Positions 36,743-45,429 of a stretch of 64,000 bases of DNA are shown one piece after another. This DNA is from Algoriphagus zhangzhouensis (GTDB taxonomy: Bacteria; Bacteroidota; Bacteroidia; Cytophagales; Cyclobacteriaceae): positions 620,001 through 684,000 of the forward strand of contig NZ_FRXN01000002.1 of NCBI RefSeq assembly GCF_900148515.1, written 5' to 3'. Position numbers and translations under genes: made by a program. Within the stretch, counting starts at the first letter, position 1; every line of letters starts with the position of its first letter. Under the pieces are notes generated by a model, which saw nothing but the letters and a program-made list of their open reading frames with translations, was not told the DNA's origin and did not search any database.

Positions 36743-37270
36743 TCAAAATGGAACGAGTTCCAACTTCCCTTTTCTAACGCCATGAAAATCACAAGCACTG
36801 CTCCATAAGTATTCCTCTTCCTTTTCAACAAGCCCACCTCTCACAGGATTAAGGTGAATGTAATTAGATTTTTGATTAAAAAACTCCAAACTATACACCT
36901 CTTGCCCATAATATCCTTCTTCCCAAAACCAAATTCTATCATCGTAGCTTAACATGCTACAAATCCAATCTTTTCGGCTTTCCTTCAAGTTACTTTCAAT
37001 AGATTGAAAAATATTTTTTGAGGTGAATTTTTTAAAGTCTCGGATTATATCACTCAGATTTTCATCCCTAGCCCGTAGAATTAAATGACAATGGTTAGTC
37101 ATTAAAACCCAACAATAGATCTCCAAACCTTTATGGTTTTGGCAATACTTGAGACTTTCTATAAGCTTTTCTCTATACAAATCTCTGGTAAAAACATCGA
37201 CCCATTGATGTACCGTAAACGTCACAAAATGAACCGCACCTTGGTCTTTAATTTGATACGCAAATACCAC
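36743..37270 (-). CDS. REP-associated tyrosine transposase (RAYT, IS200-like Y1 transposase)
   Basis: A 175-residue protein with GTG start. It has the HUH motif in CWVLMTNHCHLILRARDEN and a Tyr-bearing helix SNYIHLNPVRGGLVEKEEEY, both diagnostic of RAYT/transposase_17 proteins. These single-domain HUH nucleases cut and join at REP palindromes and spread them. Both flanks of this gene carry paired palindromes, which agrees with that role. There is no complete IS200/IS605 end structure and no tnpB. Confidence 0.92.
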   Translation of the reverse strand: MVFAYQIKDQGAVHFVTFTVHQWVDVFTRDLYREKLIESLKYCQNHKGLEIYCWVLMTNHCHLILRARDENLSDIIRDFKKFTSKNIFQSIESNLKESRKDWICSMLSYDDRIWFWEEGYYGQEVYSLEFFNQKSNYIHLNPVRGGLVEKEEEYLWSSACDFHGVRKGKLELVPF

Positions 37271-37287
37271 TTAATAATTTAGGTATA

Positions 37288-37327
37288 TAGGATTATTAAT
37301 CCTACAATCAAGCTTCGGAATTCCGAA
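37288..37327. repeat. REP-like hairpin pair upstream of RAYT
   Basis: TAGGATTATTAATCCTA (37288-37304, perfect palindrome around one T) and, 9 nt further out, TTCGGAATTCCGAA (37314-37327, perfect). The order (GGATT-type inside, CGGAATTCCG-type outside) mirrors 36685-36733. Confidence 0.8.
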
Positions 37328-37347
37328 TAACAAAGGATATATAAAAG

Positions 37348-37374
37348 GCTTCGTGAGGACACGAAGCCGGGCGG
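37348..37374 (+). repeat. Direct repeat E, right copy
   Basis: GCTTCGTGAGGACACGAAGC then CGGGCGG. Same orientation as 36066-36093, with the same hairpin core. Confidence 0.75.
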
Positions 37375-37399
37375 CATAGAACTGGGCGAAATAAATCAA

Positions 37400-37433
37400 A
37401 AAAGCCTTGAGAATTAATTTCTCAAGGCTTTTT
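37400..37433 (-). terminator. Intrinsic terminator of glyS
   Basis: A long stem (AAAGCCTTGAGAA / TTTCTCAAGGCTTT) with a 4-nt loop and a run of A/T on both sides. It lies 28 nt beyond the glyS stop. Confidence 0.9.
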
Positions 37434-37460
37434 TAGGATTCGGACATTCAATTTCCGAGA

Positions 37461-38927
37461 TTATATCTTTTCGAAAATTCTTCTGAAGCTGGTTGCCTCA
37501 GCGATTTTGCCATGCAATTCAGAGATGGAAACTCTTTCTTGCTCGGTGGTATCTCTATGTCGGATAGTAACAGTATTGTCCTCCAAAGTCTGATGATCCA
37601 CTGCAATACAGAAAGGTGTTCCGATCAAATCCTGACGGGTATATCTCTTCCCAATTGAAGCAGCATCTTCATAGATGATGTTGAAATCATACTTCAACAT
37701 TTCCACGATTTCCTGAGCTTTCTCTGGCAGGCCATCTTTCTTGGTAATAGGAAGGATAGCAGCTTTCACTGGAGCAATAGCCGGATGGAATTTCAAATAG
37801 GTTCTGCTCTTCTCTTCAGTTTTTTCTTCAGTGAAGGCATTACAAAGGGTCAACAGGAACAAACGATCTGCACCAATTGAAGTCTCAATCACATAAGGAA
37901 TATAGTTCTTGTTGATTTCCGGATCGAAGTATTGTTGCTTCTTCTTGGAGAATTCCTGGTGGGATTTCAAATCGAAATCAGTTCTAGAGTGAATCCCTTC
38001 CACTTCTTTGAAACCGAAAGGGAATTCATATTCGATATCCATGGCAGCATTGGCATAGTGAGCCAGCTTCTCATGGTCATGCTTTCTCAATTTTTCAGCC
38101 GGCGTACCCAAAGCCAAATGCCAGTTCATACGGGTTTCAGCCCATTGCTTGTACCATTCCAATTCGGAACCAGGACGTACAAAGAATTGCATTTCCATCT
38201 GCTCAAATTCACGCATACGGAAGATAAACTGACGGGCAACGATCTCGTTTCTGAAAGCTTTACCAATCTGGGCAATCCCAAAAGGAACTTTCATTCTGGC
38301 AGTTTTCTGAACATTCAGGAAGTTGACGAAAATCCCCTGAGCTGTCTCTGGACGCAAATAGATAGTGGAAGCATCCTCTGCCACCGAACCCACTTGAGTA
38401 GAGAACATCAAATTGAACTGACGAACATCCGTCCAATTGGTAGTACCACTGATCGGACAAGCGATACCGGTATTCACGATCAAATCACGAACCCCTGCCA
38501 AGTCTTCCGCTTCCAGCAATCTTGCCAAAGCCGCAGTCAATGCCTTTGCCTCGTCTTCTTTTCCTTCATTTTCCAATTTGGCAGCATGCTCCTCAACTAA
38601 CACATCAGCGCGATAACGCTTTTTGCTGTCTTTGTTGTCAATCATAGGATCATTGAAAGAATCCACGTGTCCGGAAGCTTTCCAAGTAGTCGGATGCATA
38701 AAAATCGCTGCATCAATCCCCACGATATTGCCATGAAGACGAGTCATGGTTTCCCACCATAGACGCTTCAGGTTGTTTTTCAACTCAACCCCATAAGCAC
38801 CATAATCATAGACTGCCTGCAGGCCATCATAGATTTCAGAACTTGGGTATACAAAACCATACTCTTTGGCATGGGAAATAATATCTTTCAATTGGGCGTT
38901 TTCCGCCTGGTTCGCTGTCTTTGCCAT
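37461..38927 (-). CDS. glyS: Glycyl-tRNA synthetase (alpha2, class II type)
   Basis: A 488-residue single-chain GlyRS. Motifs include YDYGAYGVELKNNLKRLWWE, TRLHGNIVGIDAAIFMHPTTWKASGHVD-type N-terminus, YLRPETAQGIFVNF, PFGIAQIGKAFRNEI (motif 2), FEQMEMQFFV and PYVIETSIGADRLFL (motif 3). The C-terminal anticodon-binding domain ends FRRIFEKI. It charges tRNA-Gly. The start is the ATG at 38927; a TTG 9 nt upstream overlaps the promoter box. Confidence 0.97.
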   Translation of the reverse strand: MAKTANQAENAQLKDIISHAKEYGFVYPSSEIYDGLQAVYDYGAYGVELKNNLKRLWWETMTRLHGNIVGIDAAIFMHPTTWKASGHVDSFNDPMIDNKDSKKRYRADVLVEEHAAKLENEGKEDEAKALTAALARLLEAEDLAGVRDLIVNTGIACPISGTTNWTDVRQFNLMFSTQVGSVAEDASTIYLRPETAQGIFVNFLNVQKTARMKVPFGIAQIGKAFRNEIVARQFIFRMREFEQMEMQFFVRPGSELEWYKQWAETRMNWHLALGTPAEKLRKHDHEKLAHYANAAMDIEYEFPFGFKEVEGIHSRTDFDLKSHQEFSKKKQQYFDPEINKNYIPYVIETSIGADRLFLLTLCNAFTEEKTEEKSRTYLKFHPAIAPVKAAILPITKKDGLPEKAQEIVEMLKYDFNIIYEDAASIGKRYTRQDLIGTPFCIAVDHQTLEDNTVTIRHRDTTEQERVSISELHGKIAEATSFRRIFEKI

Positions 38928-38933
38928 AGGGCG

Positions 38934-38962
38934 CAAAAATAAAGAAACAAATTGATTTGCAG
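38934..38962 (-). promoter_or_regulatory. glyS promoter, CTG-N18-TATTTTTG
   Basis: On the minus strand TATTTTTG (38941-38934) matches TAnnTTTG, and 18 nt upstream stands CTG (38962-38960) in place of TTG. The ATG is only 6 nt past the box, so the transcript would start at or almost at the start codon. Confidence 0.65.
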
Positions 38963-39103
38963 GAAGAGAAATGGAAAATCAAGCCTTTGAAAAGCAAAAT
39001 CAGGTAGTAAATGGATTAAGTATTCAGTTTGAAGTGAATAGATTCAATATTTTCCCACATATCTAAATAGAAAAACACACTGATTTTCACAGGTTCTTAA
39101 TAA

Positions 39104-39133
39104 AAAATCCCACCTCCTTAGAAGTGGGATTTT
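39104..39133 (-). terminator. Intrinsic terminator of the gene at 39156
   Basis: A 10-bp stem (AAAATCCCAC / GTGGGATTTT) with a 10-nt loop, symmetrical and possibly bidirectional. Confidence 0.85.
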
Positions 39134-39155
39134 ACTTATCTATTTTTATTTCAGT

Positions 39156-39689
39156 CTATTCGATCGAAATCATAGTCTTATGGATTTTTTTCCATTGCCC
39201 TGTATCGTCGAGTGAATAAATCAAGTAATTTGTTTCGCCTCCAAAAGACTCCACTATTAAAGCAAACTTGTCATTCTCTTCATTAGAAATTACAATTGGC
39301 TTTGTAAAATACAGGATAGTAGACTTGCCTTTTCCTTTCTTAATTTGCGAACTAATCTTACTTTTTATGATTTTTGAAGCCTTATCATCCTTTAGTTCAA
39401 GCTCAATTTTTGATTTCGCATTATCCTCCCCTAATAAACTATCCAAATCTAGATTTCTATTTAGGGCGAATAGATCCGAATATTCAACTTGCTTAGGGTC
39501 TAAATCCTTATAACTTTCAAAGCCCTGAGAGCTCCAGGACAGAAATTTTCTATTTACCTCACAAGTATTTCTTTCTTTAAGCAATTGATCTATCAATGAA
39601 TACTCTAAATCTTGAGCAAAGACACTTTTAGAAGAAATAATTAAGGCAAAAAGAATAATTGATCTGAATATGAGGTTTACCTTTAGCAT
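39156..39689 (-). CDS. Secreted protein of unknown function, paralogue of 39992-40513
   Basis: A 177-residue protein with a signal peptide (hydrophobic to about residue 25, cleavage SVFAQ). It shares a scaffold with the next gene: YSLIDQLLKE, LSWSSQGFESY, LFALNRNLDLDSLL, ILYFTKPIV and a C-terminal QWKKIHKTMISIE. The mature part is rich in Lys, Asp and Ser. No known domain is recognised. The two copies are similar only in these blocks, so the duplication is old. They are separately terminated. Confidence 0.7.
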   Translation of the reverse strand: MLKVNLIFRSIILFALIISSKSVFAQDLEYSLIDQLLKERNTCEVNRKFLSWSSQGFESYKDLDPKQVEYSDLFALNRNLDLDSLLGEDNAKSKIELELKDDKASKIIKSKISSQIKKGKGKSTILYFTKPIVISNEENDKFALIVESFGGETNYLIYSLDDTGQWKKIHKTMISIE

Positions 39690-39991
39690 AAGTATTGAAA
39701 GTTTCCTTATTTATTATATTTTGAATTCTAAGTCTTTCGGATTGAGAGCTAACTCTCTCTTCGAAAACATAATTTCAATCATACCACTCCGATTAATAGG
39801 TTATTATATATATATATGGATTATCGAATCGACCAACTTAATTGAATCAAACTTAGGACAACATAGTCCAGTGCTTATTTGTATAGTTCCATCTCCGAAT
39901 CGGTAAAATTTAACTTTAATACCGATTCGTTCAGTATCTAAAAATAGCTCTTTGAATAATTCAAAGAGCTATAAAAGGAACCTACATGTCT
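39690..39991. other. Intergenic gap, nothing coding seen
   Basis: A 302-nt gap between the two paralogues. It is AT-rich with a short TA microsatellite near 39806-39818. No convincing ORF, RNA gene or TAnnTTTG box was seen on the minus strand in front of 39689. Confidence 0.5.
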
Positions 39992-40513
39992 CTAAATAAT
40001 ACTAACTGTAGCTTTATGAATTTCAACCCATTTTCCTTCAAATAGTCTAAATAGTTTTAAAGTTTCATCTCCACTTTCTCCGAAAGGGCCTATAGTCCTT
40101 ACCAAAACAAATCCATATAGAATATCTTTTTTCCCTCTTTGAATTAAGGGGTAGGAAAATTGATACAAAATATTATGATCTTCACCAGGACTAATCAATG
40201 CTTGTTTATTAACAACTTTCTTTGTTTCAAATGATAATGGACCTTGCTCTTTAAGTTTCTTTTCAAAATTCAATTTTTGATGTTCATCAAATAAACTATC
40301 CAGATTAAATTTCTCGTTTCCAAATAGAAAATCTGATTCAAATGCCATTGAAAATTCATTAAAATTCGTAAATCCTTCTTCTTTAAAACTAAGAGCTGTA
40401 GTAGAAACAGTCTTGCTTTTCAGTCCATCAAGCATTTGATTAAGCAGGTCGTATTCAAAACAATTCCCCACGAAAAAAATAATCAAATTAGTTACAATCC
40501 AACCCTTTAGCAT
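39992..40513 (-). CDS. Secreted or anchored protein of unknown function, paralogue of 39156-39689
   Basis: A 173-residue protein with a short N-terminal hydrophobic segment (WIVTNLIIFFVGNCF), either a signal or an anchor; a Cys at about 18 could be a weak lipobox. It aligns with the neighbour through YDLLNQMLDGL, LSFKEEGFTNF, FGNEKFNLDSLF, ILYQFSYPLI and KWVEIHKATVSI. The function is unknown. Its promoter-like box is at 40542-40549 and a 12-G tract lies further upstream. Confidence 0.68.
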   Translation of the reverse strand: MLKGWIVTNLIIFFVGNCFEYDLLNQMLDGLKSKTVSTTALSFKEEGFTNFNEFSMAFESDFLFGNEKFNLDSLFDEHQKLNFEKKLKEQGPLSFETKKVVNKQALISPGEDHNILYQFSYPLIQRGKKDILYGFVLVRTIGPFGESGDETLKLFRLFEGKWVEIHKATVSII

Positions 40514-40541
40514 AGCTGTTATTAGTTTTCTCGTTAATCAT

Positions 40542-40549
40542 CAAAAATA
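40542..40549 (-). promoter_or_regulatory. -7 element for the gene at 39992-40513
   Basis: Minus-strand TATTTTTG fits TAnnTTTG. No TTG is present at the expected -33 spacing. The ATG is 29 nt past the box. Confidence 0.5.
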
Positions 40550-40600
40550 GAAAGCTTCCTAAAAACGAATGTTTTTTAAACCTCCTAAAGGCTACATAGT

Positions 40601-40612
40601 GGGGGGGGGGGG
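40601..40612 (+). repeat. Homopolymer tract of 12 G
   Basis: Twelve consecutive G (C on the minus strand) stand about 50 nt upstream of the -7 box of the gene at 39992-40513, in otherwise AT-rich DNA. Such tracts are prone to slippage. Confidence 0.9.
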
Positions 40613-40793
40613 TACTCTTAATTCTCATAAAATTTTGGGTTTATTATTAATTTTTTCGCAAAACTATGTTCTTATCTATACATAAGCAACAAAATCCAAA
40701 AAATAATCGATTTAATTATATATTGAGAAAATTATTGTGCTTTAAAACATTTTTTAATCCCCTGCATTACAGAACCTTAACCAATAATCATAA

Positions 40794-40825
40794 AAAAATC
40801 CCACCTCTCTCGAAGCGGGATTTTT
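40794..40825 (-). terminator. Intrinsic terminator of the GMC oxidoreductase gene
   Basis: A 9-bp stem (AAAAATCCC / GGGATTTTT) around a C-rich loop. It lies 26 nt beyond the stop at 40851. Confidence 0.8.
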
Positions 40826-40850
40826 AGATTTCAGACTTAATATTTCTGAT

Positions 40851-42560
40851 TTATTTTTTGCTTTCCGCTACCGCGTGATGGGCAGCTCTAGCAGCAAAAG
40901 CCATATATGTCAAAGAAGGATTTTGAGTTGAAGTTGAAGTCATGGATGCTCCATCTGTCACATAGACATTAGGTACTGCATGCAATTGATGATTGGCATT
41001 CAACAAAGAGGTTTTCGGATCTTTCCCCATTCTTACTCCTCCCATTTCATGGATATCCAATCCCGGACGTCGATGATCGTCATTCACTCGGATGTTGGTA
41101 AATCCTGCCTTCTCAAACATATCAGACATTTGCTCCTGATAGTCCTTGATCATTTTCTCATCATTGTCATCATAATCGATATTGATGCTCAATAATGGCA
41201 TTCCCCACTCATCTTTTTGAGTTGGATCCAGCTTCACATAGTTGCTCTCCTTTGGAATGGTCTCACCCATCATATGTGATCCCACATACCAAGGTCCATC
41301 CTGATCCGGATTCAGCAAATTGTTTTTCAGGTCCATTCCCAACCCTTCGGTATTTGGCCTGACGCCGCGGCTTGCAGAAAATCCTGCTGCATATCCTCTC
41401 AAGAAGTCTGTTTCTTGCTTGTGGACATTTCTAAATCTTGGGAAATAGCCGCTAGTCGGTCTTCCTCCAGATGTGGTGTATTCTGAATGTCCTTCATGAA
41501 TTCCTGAAACCTGCGCTCTGTAGTTATGGAAAGCAACATACTTACCCAAAAGACCACTGTCATTGCCCAGGCCATTCGGGAATCGGTTGGAAGTGGAGTT
41601 CATCAAGACCAAGTTGGAGTTTAGAGCCGCTGCATTTAAGAAAATAACATCTGCATAGAATTCCTCCACTTCTTTGGTCAGTCTATCGATGACTCTGACA
41701 CCCGTAGCCTTTCCTTTTTCATCATCATAGATGATGGACTCGACCACTGCATCCGGTCTGAGGGTCAAGTTCCCCGTTTTCAAAGCCCAAGGAATGGTCG
41801 ATGAATTGGAGCTAAAATAGCCACCAAAAGGACAACCTCTTTGGCAAAGGTTTCTGTTTTGGCACATGGTTCGGCCTTGCTGCGCATAGAAATCCACATT
41901 GCCATGGATGTGCGCGCATCTGGCAGAAATCAAATGTCTGTCTCCTCCATAATGCTTCTTCAATTGATCCGCAAAGTGCTTTTCAACGATATTCAGATCA
42001 TAACCAGGCAAAAACTCACCATCAGGAAGCACATCGATTCCATCTTTGAAACCGGAAACTCCGGCAAACTTCTCCACGTGGCTGTACCACTTTTCCAGAT
42101 CCTTGTATCTAATTGGCCAATCGACAGCAAAGCCATCTCGTGCAGGTCCTTCAAAATCCAAATCAGACCATCTTTGTACCTGACGAGCCCAAAGCAGGGA
42201 TTTTCCTCCTACCTGATAGCCACGAATCCAGTCAAATGGTTTCTCCTGAACGTAAGGATGCTCCTGATCTTTCACGAAAAAATGCATAGCATCTTCCCGG
42301 AACGCATAGCAGCGACTGACTACTGGATTGTCCTTTTTGATATCCTCAGGAATCTGACCTCGATGCTCAAACTCATATGGAAGCATATTCGTAGTCGGAT
42401 AATCTTTGACATGCTCTACATTTCGGCCTCGCTCCAACATCAAAGTTTTGACACCTAAGTCACAAAGTTCTTTCGCTGCCCATCCTCCACTGATTCCGGA
42501 GCCGATTACTATGGCTTCATAGGTTCTTTCTTGTTTGTTGCGAATGTTCAGGTTAGCCAT
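40851..42560 (-). CDS. GMC family oxidoreductase, large subunit of a sugar/alcohol dehydrogenase
   Basis: A 569-residue FAD enzyme. The dinucleotide motif is AIVIGSGISGGWAAKELCDLG, followed by LMLERG. The GMC signatures are WIRGYQVGGKSLLWARQ and, near the C-terminus, HEMGGVRMG, VPNVYVTDGASM and STQNPSLTYMAFAARAA. It has no signal peptide. The gene just upstream, overlapping by 8 nt, is a Tat-signal subunit of gluconate-2-dehydrogenase subunit-3 type, so the large subunit probably hitch-hikes through Tat. Relatives oxidise gluconate, sorbitol or the C3 of glucosides; the substrate here is unknown. Confidence 0.93.
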   Translation of the reverse strand: MANLNIRNKQERTYEAIVIGSGISGGWAAKELCDLGVKTLMLERGRNVEHVKDYPTTNMLPYEFEHRGQIPEDIKKDNPVVSRCYAFREDAMHFFVKDQEHPYVQEKPFDWIRGYQVGGKSLLWARQVQRWSDLDFEGPARDGFAVDWPIRYKDLEKWYSHVEKFAGVSGFKDGIDVLPDGEFLPGYDLNIVEKHFADQLKKHYGGDRHLISARCAHIHGNVDFYAQQGRTMCQNRNLCQRGCPFGGYFSSNSSTIPWALKTGNLTLRPDAVVESIIYDDEKGKATGVRVIDRLTKEVEEFYADVIFLNAAALNSNLVLMNSTSNRFPNGLGNDSGLLGKYVAFHNYRAQVSGIHEGHSEYTTSGGRPTSGYFPRFRNVHKQETDFLRGYAAGFSASRGVRPNTEGLGMDLKNNLLNPDQDGPWYVGSHMMGETIPKESNYVKLDPTQKDEWGMPLLSINIDYDDNDEKMIKDYQEQMSDMFEKAGFTNIRVNDDHRRPGLDIHEMGGVRMGKDPKTSLLNANHQLHAVPNVYVTDGASMTSTSTQNPSLTYMAFAARAAHHAVAESKK

Positions 42561-43113
42561 TGATGCGAGGTTTTTGGATGTCGGAGATCAATACAGCCCC
42601 ATTGTAAGGACCAGGAATTAAAGAATAAGGGATAACTTCTGTTTGGATATACTCGGAAGCCATATAGCCTTGAATAGTCAATCTCTTCGTATTGTTTAGG
42701 AAAAATGCGATATCCTTTTGCTTTTGTCCGGCTTCTGAATCATCTCCTTCCAAGGAAAGTCCTTCCTGAATTTTAGCCTCTCTTTCTTTCACAGAAAGTC
42801 CAGCAAAACCAGATCCTGCAAATTCAGGGAATGCTTTTAGTCCATTAACAAATTTCCCTTGGGCTTCTTCGGTGTAGCAATCATTGACCATCACCAAAAT
42901 AAAATCGGGCACGGCTATATCTAAAGCTCCTTTGATTTCTCCAGAAGGAATTATTGTATTGGAAACTACTCCCAAGAGTTCTTTTTGGGAAGCAGTAACT
43001 TTTAATTTCTCATAAGCGGCAAGAATATCATCGCTACTGAAATCACAGGAAGGAATCAGGGCAAGTCCTCCTGAGATTAAAGCGATATGCCGCAAGGCAT
43101 GACGTCTGTTCAT
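42553..43113 (-). CDS. Gluconate 2-dehydrogenase subunit 3 family protein
   Basis: A 186-residue protein. The start at 43113 gives a twin-arginine signal (MNRRHALRHIALISGG) followed by ALIPSC, which may also be a lipobox. The core has LLGVVSNTIIPSGEIKGALDIAVPDFILVMVNDCY and GLKAFPEFAGSGF, typical of the small subunit that escorts the GMC large subunit across the membrane. It overlaps the GMC gene by 8 nt, which supports a fixed subunit ratio. The frame extends upstream without further features. Confidence 0.9.
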   Translation of the reverse strand: MNRRHALRHIALISGGLALIPSCDFSSDDILAAYEKLKVTASQKELLGVVSNTIIPSGEIKGALDIAVPDFILVMVNDCYTEEAQGKFVNGLKAFPEFAGSGFAGLSVKEREAKIQEGLSLEGDDSEAGQKQKDIAFFLNNTKRLTIQGYMASEYIQTEVIPYSLIPGPYNGAVLISDIQKPRING

Positions 43114-43211
43114 AGGTAATTGGTGGGGGTTTATTAGCAAATTGACCGAGAAAGTAGGGATATTTTTCCTCAAAAACCCATTTTCCTCGATCAATTCAAT
43201 CTAACAGTATT

Positions 43212-45263
43212 TTATTTGGTTAAAACTCCCAATTCTGCCAAGGTTGCCGGATTTCCATCTGCCGTTTTAACAGCTTTGATTTTGATCCATTTGGCTGGGG
43301 TACTATCAAAACGGACTTTCTGCTCAATCGGGCTATTGACCACATTTGAAAACTCACCGCTTGCTACTTCTTTCCACGATTTTCCATCCTGACTCACTGC
43401 AAATGCATAATTCGTAATGTGCCCGCTTGGATATCTAGCCTGCATTGGGAAATAGCTAAATCCTTGAATTTCCAATGTCTCGCCCAAATCAACGATCAGC
43501 TCATTGTTTTTTGTAGTCACATAGGAATGGATATTTTCATCCAATGCTTTCTCGCCGTTTTCAGCATTAGTTTCCCATTTTGCTTTAGGGTAATCCAAGT
43601 CCACTCGCTTCGGATCACTAGCTTTTCCTGAAACAGGATCATAAGTGATGGTTTGTAATGTAATGGCTTCATCAACTTGAATTGGCGCAGAAAATTTCTG
43701 AGAAGAATTACTTGGCGCTGATCCATCCGTGGTATAATAAATATCCAATCCTTCGTCAGGAGATACCAAAGTCAAGAGACCTGATTTGTCTCTTTTCACA
43801 TCCGGAGCCAAAAGCAATTTTGGAGCATAGTAAACTCCAAGTTCGGAAATCACCGGAATACCTTTTCCATCTTCGAAATTGATTCGGATTTTCTCTGCAG
43901 TCACATCAGGGAATCTCAAAATTCTCTTGTAACCTACCGTAGTTCCTTCTGCGATTTTCTCCCAAGCACCATTGACTTCTTTTTCCAATGAAAAAGCTTT
44001 CACTCGCTGACCCAATGTGGTATATTCTTGCAAAAGAAGACGGTTGAAAGAGGTCTCTTTTCCAAAATCCAATTCCAAACTAGCTTTTGCACCAGCTCCA
44101 TCTTCCAAGGTCCAATAGGTTTCATAGTCGCCATCCGTAGTCAATTCTGCCTCATAGCCATAGCCACGGTCAGCACTTGCAGAAATAGAGGCCTGAGGAG
44201 CTAAATTATTCGCAAAGTCTTCTTTGACCTTGGCAGCCATTTTCAAGATTGCTGCTTCATCATTTTCATGAATCAAACCTCTCGTATCTACTGGGAAGTT
44301 GATCAACAAGGAAGAGTTTTGTCCAATACTTTTATAAAAAATCTCCATCAAGTCTGGCAGAGATTTGACCATATGGTCTTCGTATTTATGATAATACCAT
44401 CCCGGGCGGATACTTACGTCCGCTTCACCTGGAACCCAATAATTTCCATTCTCCTGACCTGGCGCCCACTTTTGAGAATATTCAGGCATTCCTGCATAAA
44501 TAGAATCTCTTTCCAAATTGGACCAAGTAGTCTCATAGGCGAAGCCATGCTCATTTCCGATCCACCTCACATCTGGACCGCCATCTCCAAAAATCATGGC
44601 GGTTGGTTGAAGCTCTCTCACTAACTCGATGACAGATGGCCATTGATAGTATGATTTCTTATCAACCTTTCTACTTTCATTGGCACCACCATACCAACCG
44701 TCACCACCATTGGCTCCATCAAACCAAACTTCACTGATTTCACCATAGTTGGTCAAAAGTTCAGTTAGCTGATTTTTCATATAGGTCCTGTACTCAGGCT
44801 TTCCATAGTCCGGATGATTTCTGTCCCAAGGGGAATAATAAATACCGACTTTCAAACCGTATTCTCTACAGGCATCTACAAATTCTTTTACCAAATCACC
44901 CTTTCCATCTCTCCAAGGGCTATTTTTCACTGAATGCTCTGTGTATTCAGAAGGCCAAAGTACAAATCCATCATGGTGCTTGGCTGTAATGATCAGTTGC
45001 TTCATTCCTGCCTCCTTTGCAATTCTTGCCCACTGTCTTGCATCCAATTCCGTAGGATTAAATTGCTCTGGTTTTTCATCTCCAAATCCCCATTCCCGAT
45101 CAGAGAAGGTATTCATATTGAAGTGAACGAAACCATAAAATTCCAATTCCTGCCAAGCAACCTGGCGCTCATGTGGAACAGGTAAAATGGGTTCTGGTGC
45201 AGGAGCCTTTTCCTGGCAATAACTTAATCCTAAAGCCAATAGAGGCCAAGCATATCTTTTCAT
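43212..45263 (-). CDS. GH29 alpha-L-fucosidase with F5/8 (CBM32-like) domains
   Basis: A 683-residue secreted protein; the ATG is at 45263 (a TTG lies 9 nt upstream). A hydrophobic signal is followed by Cys 16, a weak lipobox. The GH29 catalytic domain runs from about residue 35 to 350: YGFVHFNMNTFSDREWG, QLIITAKHHDGFVLWPSEYT, VGIYYSPWDRNHPDYG and EVWFDGANG with the nucleophile Asp 182. A discoidin-like domain follows (GYGYEAELTTDGDYETYW), then a chitobiase-like segment (LDIYYTTDGSAPSNSSQKF), then a second discoidin domain. It removes alpha-L-fucose from glycans. The following dehydrogenase pair could act on a released sugar; that link is inference. Confidence 0.93.
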   Translation of the reverse strand: MKRYAWPLLALGLSYCQEKAPAPEPILPVPHERQVAWQELEFYGFVHFNMNTFSDREWGFGDEKPEQFNPTELDARQWARIAKEAGMKQLIITAKHHDGFVLWPSEYTEHSVKNSPWRDGKGDLVKEFVDACREYGLKVGIYYSPWDRNHPDYGKPEYRTYMKNQLTELLTNYGEISEVWFDGANGGDGWYGGANESRKVDKKSYYQWPSVIELVRELQPTAMIFGDGGPDVRWIGNEHGFAYETTWSNLERDSIYAGMPEYSQKWAPGQENGNYWVPGEADVSIRPGWYYHKYEDHMVKSLPDLMEIFYKSIGQNSSLLINFPVDTRGLIHENDEAAILKMAAKVKEDFANNLAPQASISASADRGYGYEAELTTDGDYETYWTLEDGAGAKASLELDFGKETSFNRLLLQEYTTLGQRVKAFSLEKEVNGAWEKIAEGTTVGYKRILRFPDVTAEKIRINFEDGKGIPVISELGVYYAPKLLLAPDVKRDKSGLLTLVSPDEGLDIYYTTDGSAPSNSSQKFSAPIQVDEAITLQTITYDPVSGKASDPKRVDLDYPKAKWETNAENGEKALDENIHSYVTTKNNELIVDLGETLEIQGFSYFPMQARYPSGHITNYAFAVSQDGKSWKEVASGEFSNVVNSPIEQKVRFDSTPAKWIKIKAVKTADGNPATLAELGVLTK

Positions 45264-45429
45264 GTATTCCAAATTTTAGGGCATTTTACCTAAATTAAAG
45301 TAAAATTTAAAGCAAGTGATGGATAGATTTTTAAAATTATTTAAAAATGGAAAAAAGTCCCCCACCATTCAGGGAATAAAAAAATATCCAGATCCCCAAT
45401 TATGAAATTAATTTCAAGCTGGTCGATAT

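Larger units (their letters stand above)
40514..40850. other. Gene-free gap with promoter box, poly-G tract and terminator
   Basis: A 337-nt gap. It holds a TATTTTTG box for the gene at 40513, a run of 12 G, an AT-rich stretch (40620-40790) with no recognisable element, and the terminator of the GMC gene. Confidence 0.6.

Noticed and set aside
37932..38600. Open frame of 222 codons on the plus strand
   Set aside because: Antisense to glyS, whose identity is certain.
41841..42458. Open frame of 205 codons on the plus strand
   Set aside because: Antisense to the GMC oxidoreductase and without protein-like composition.
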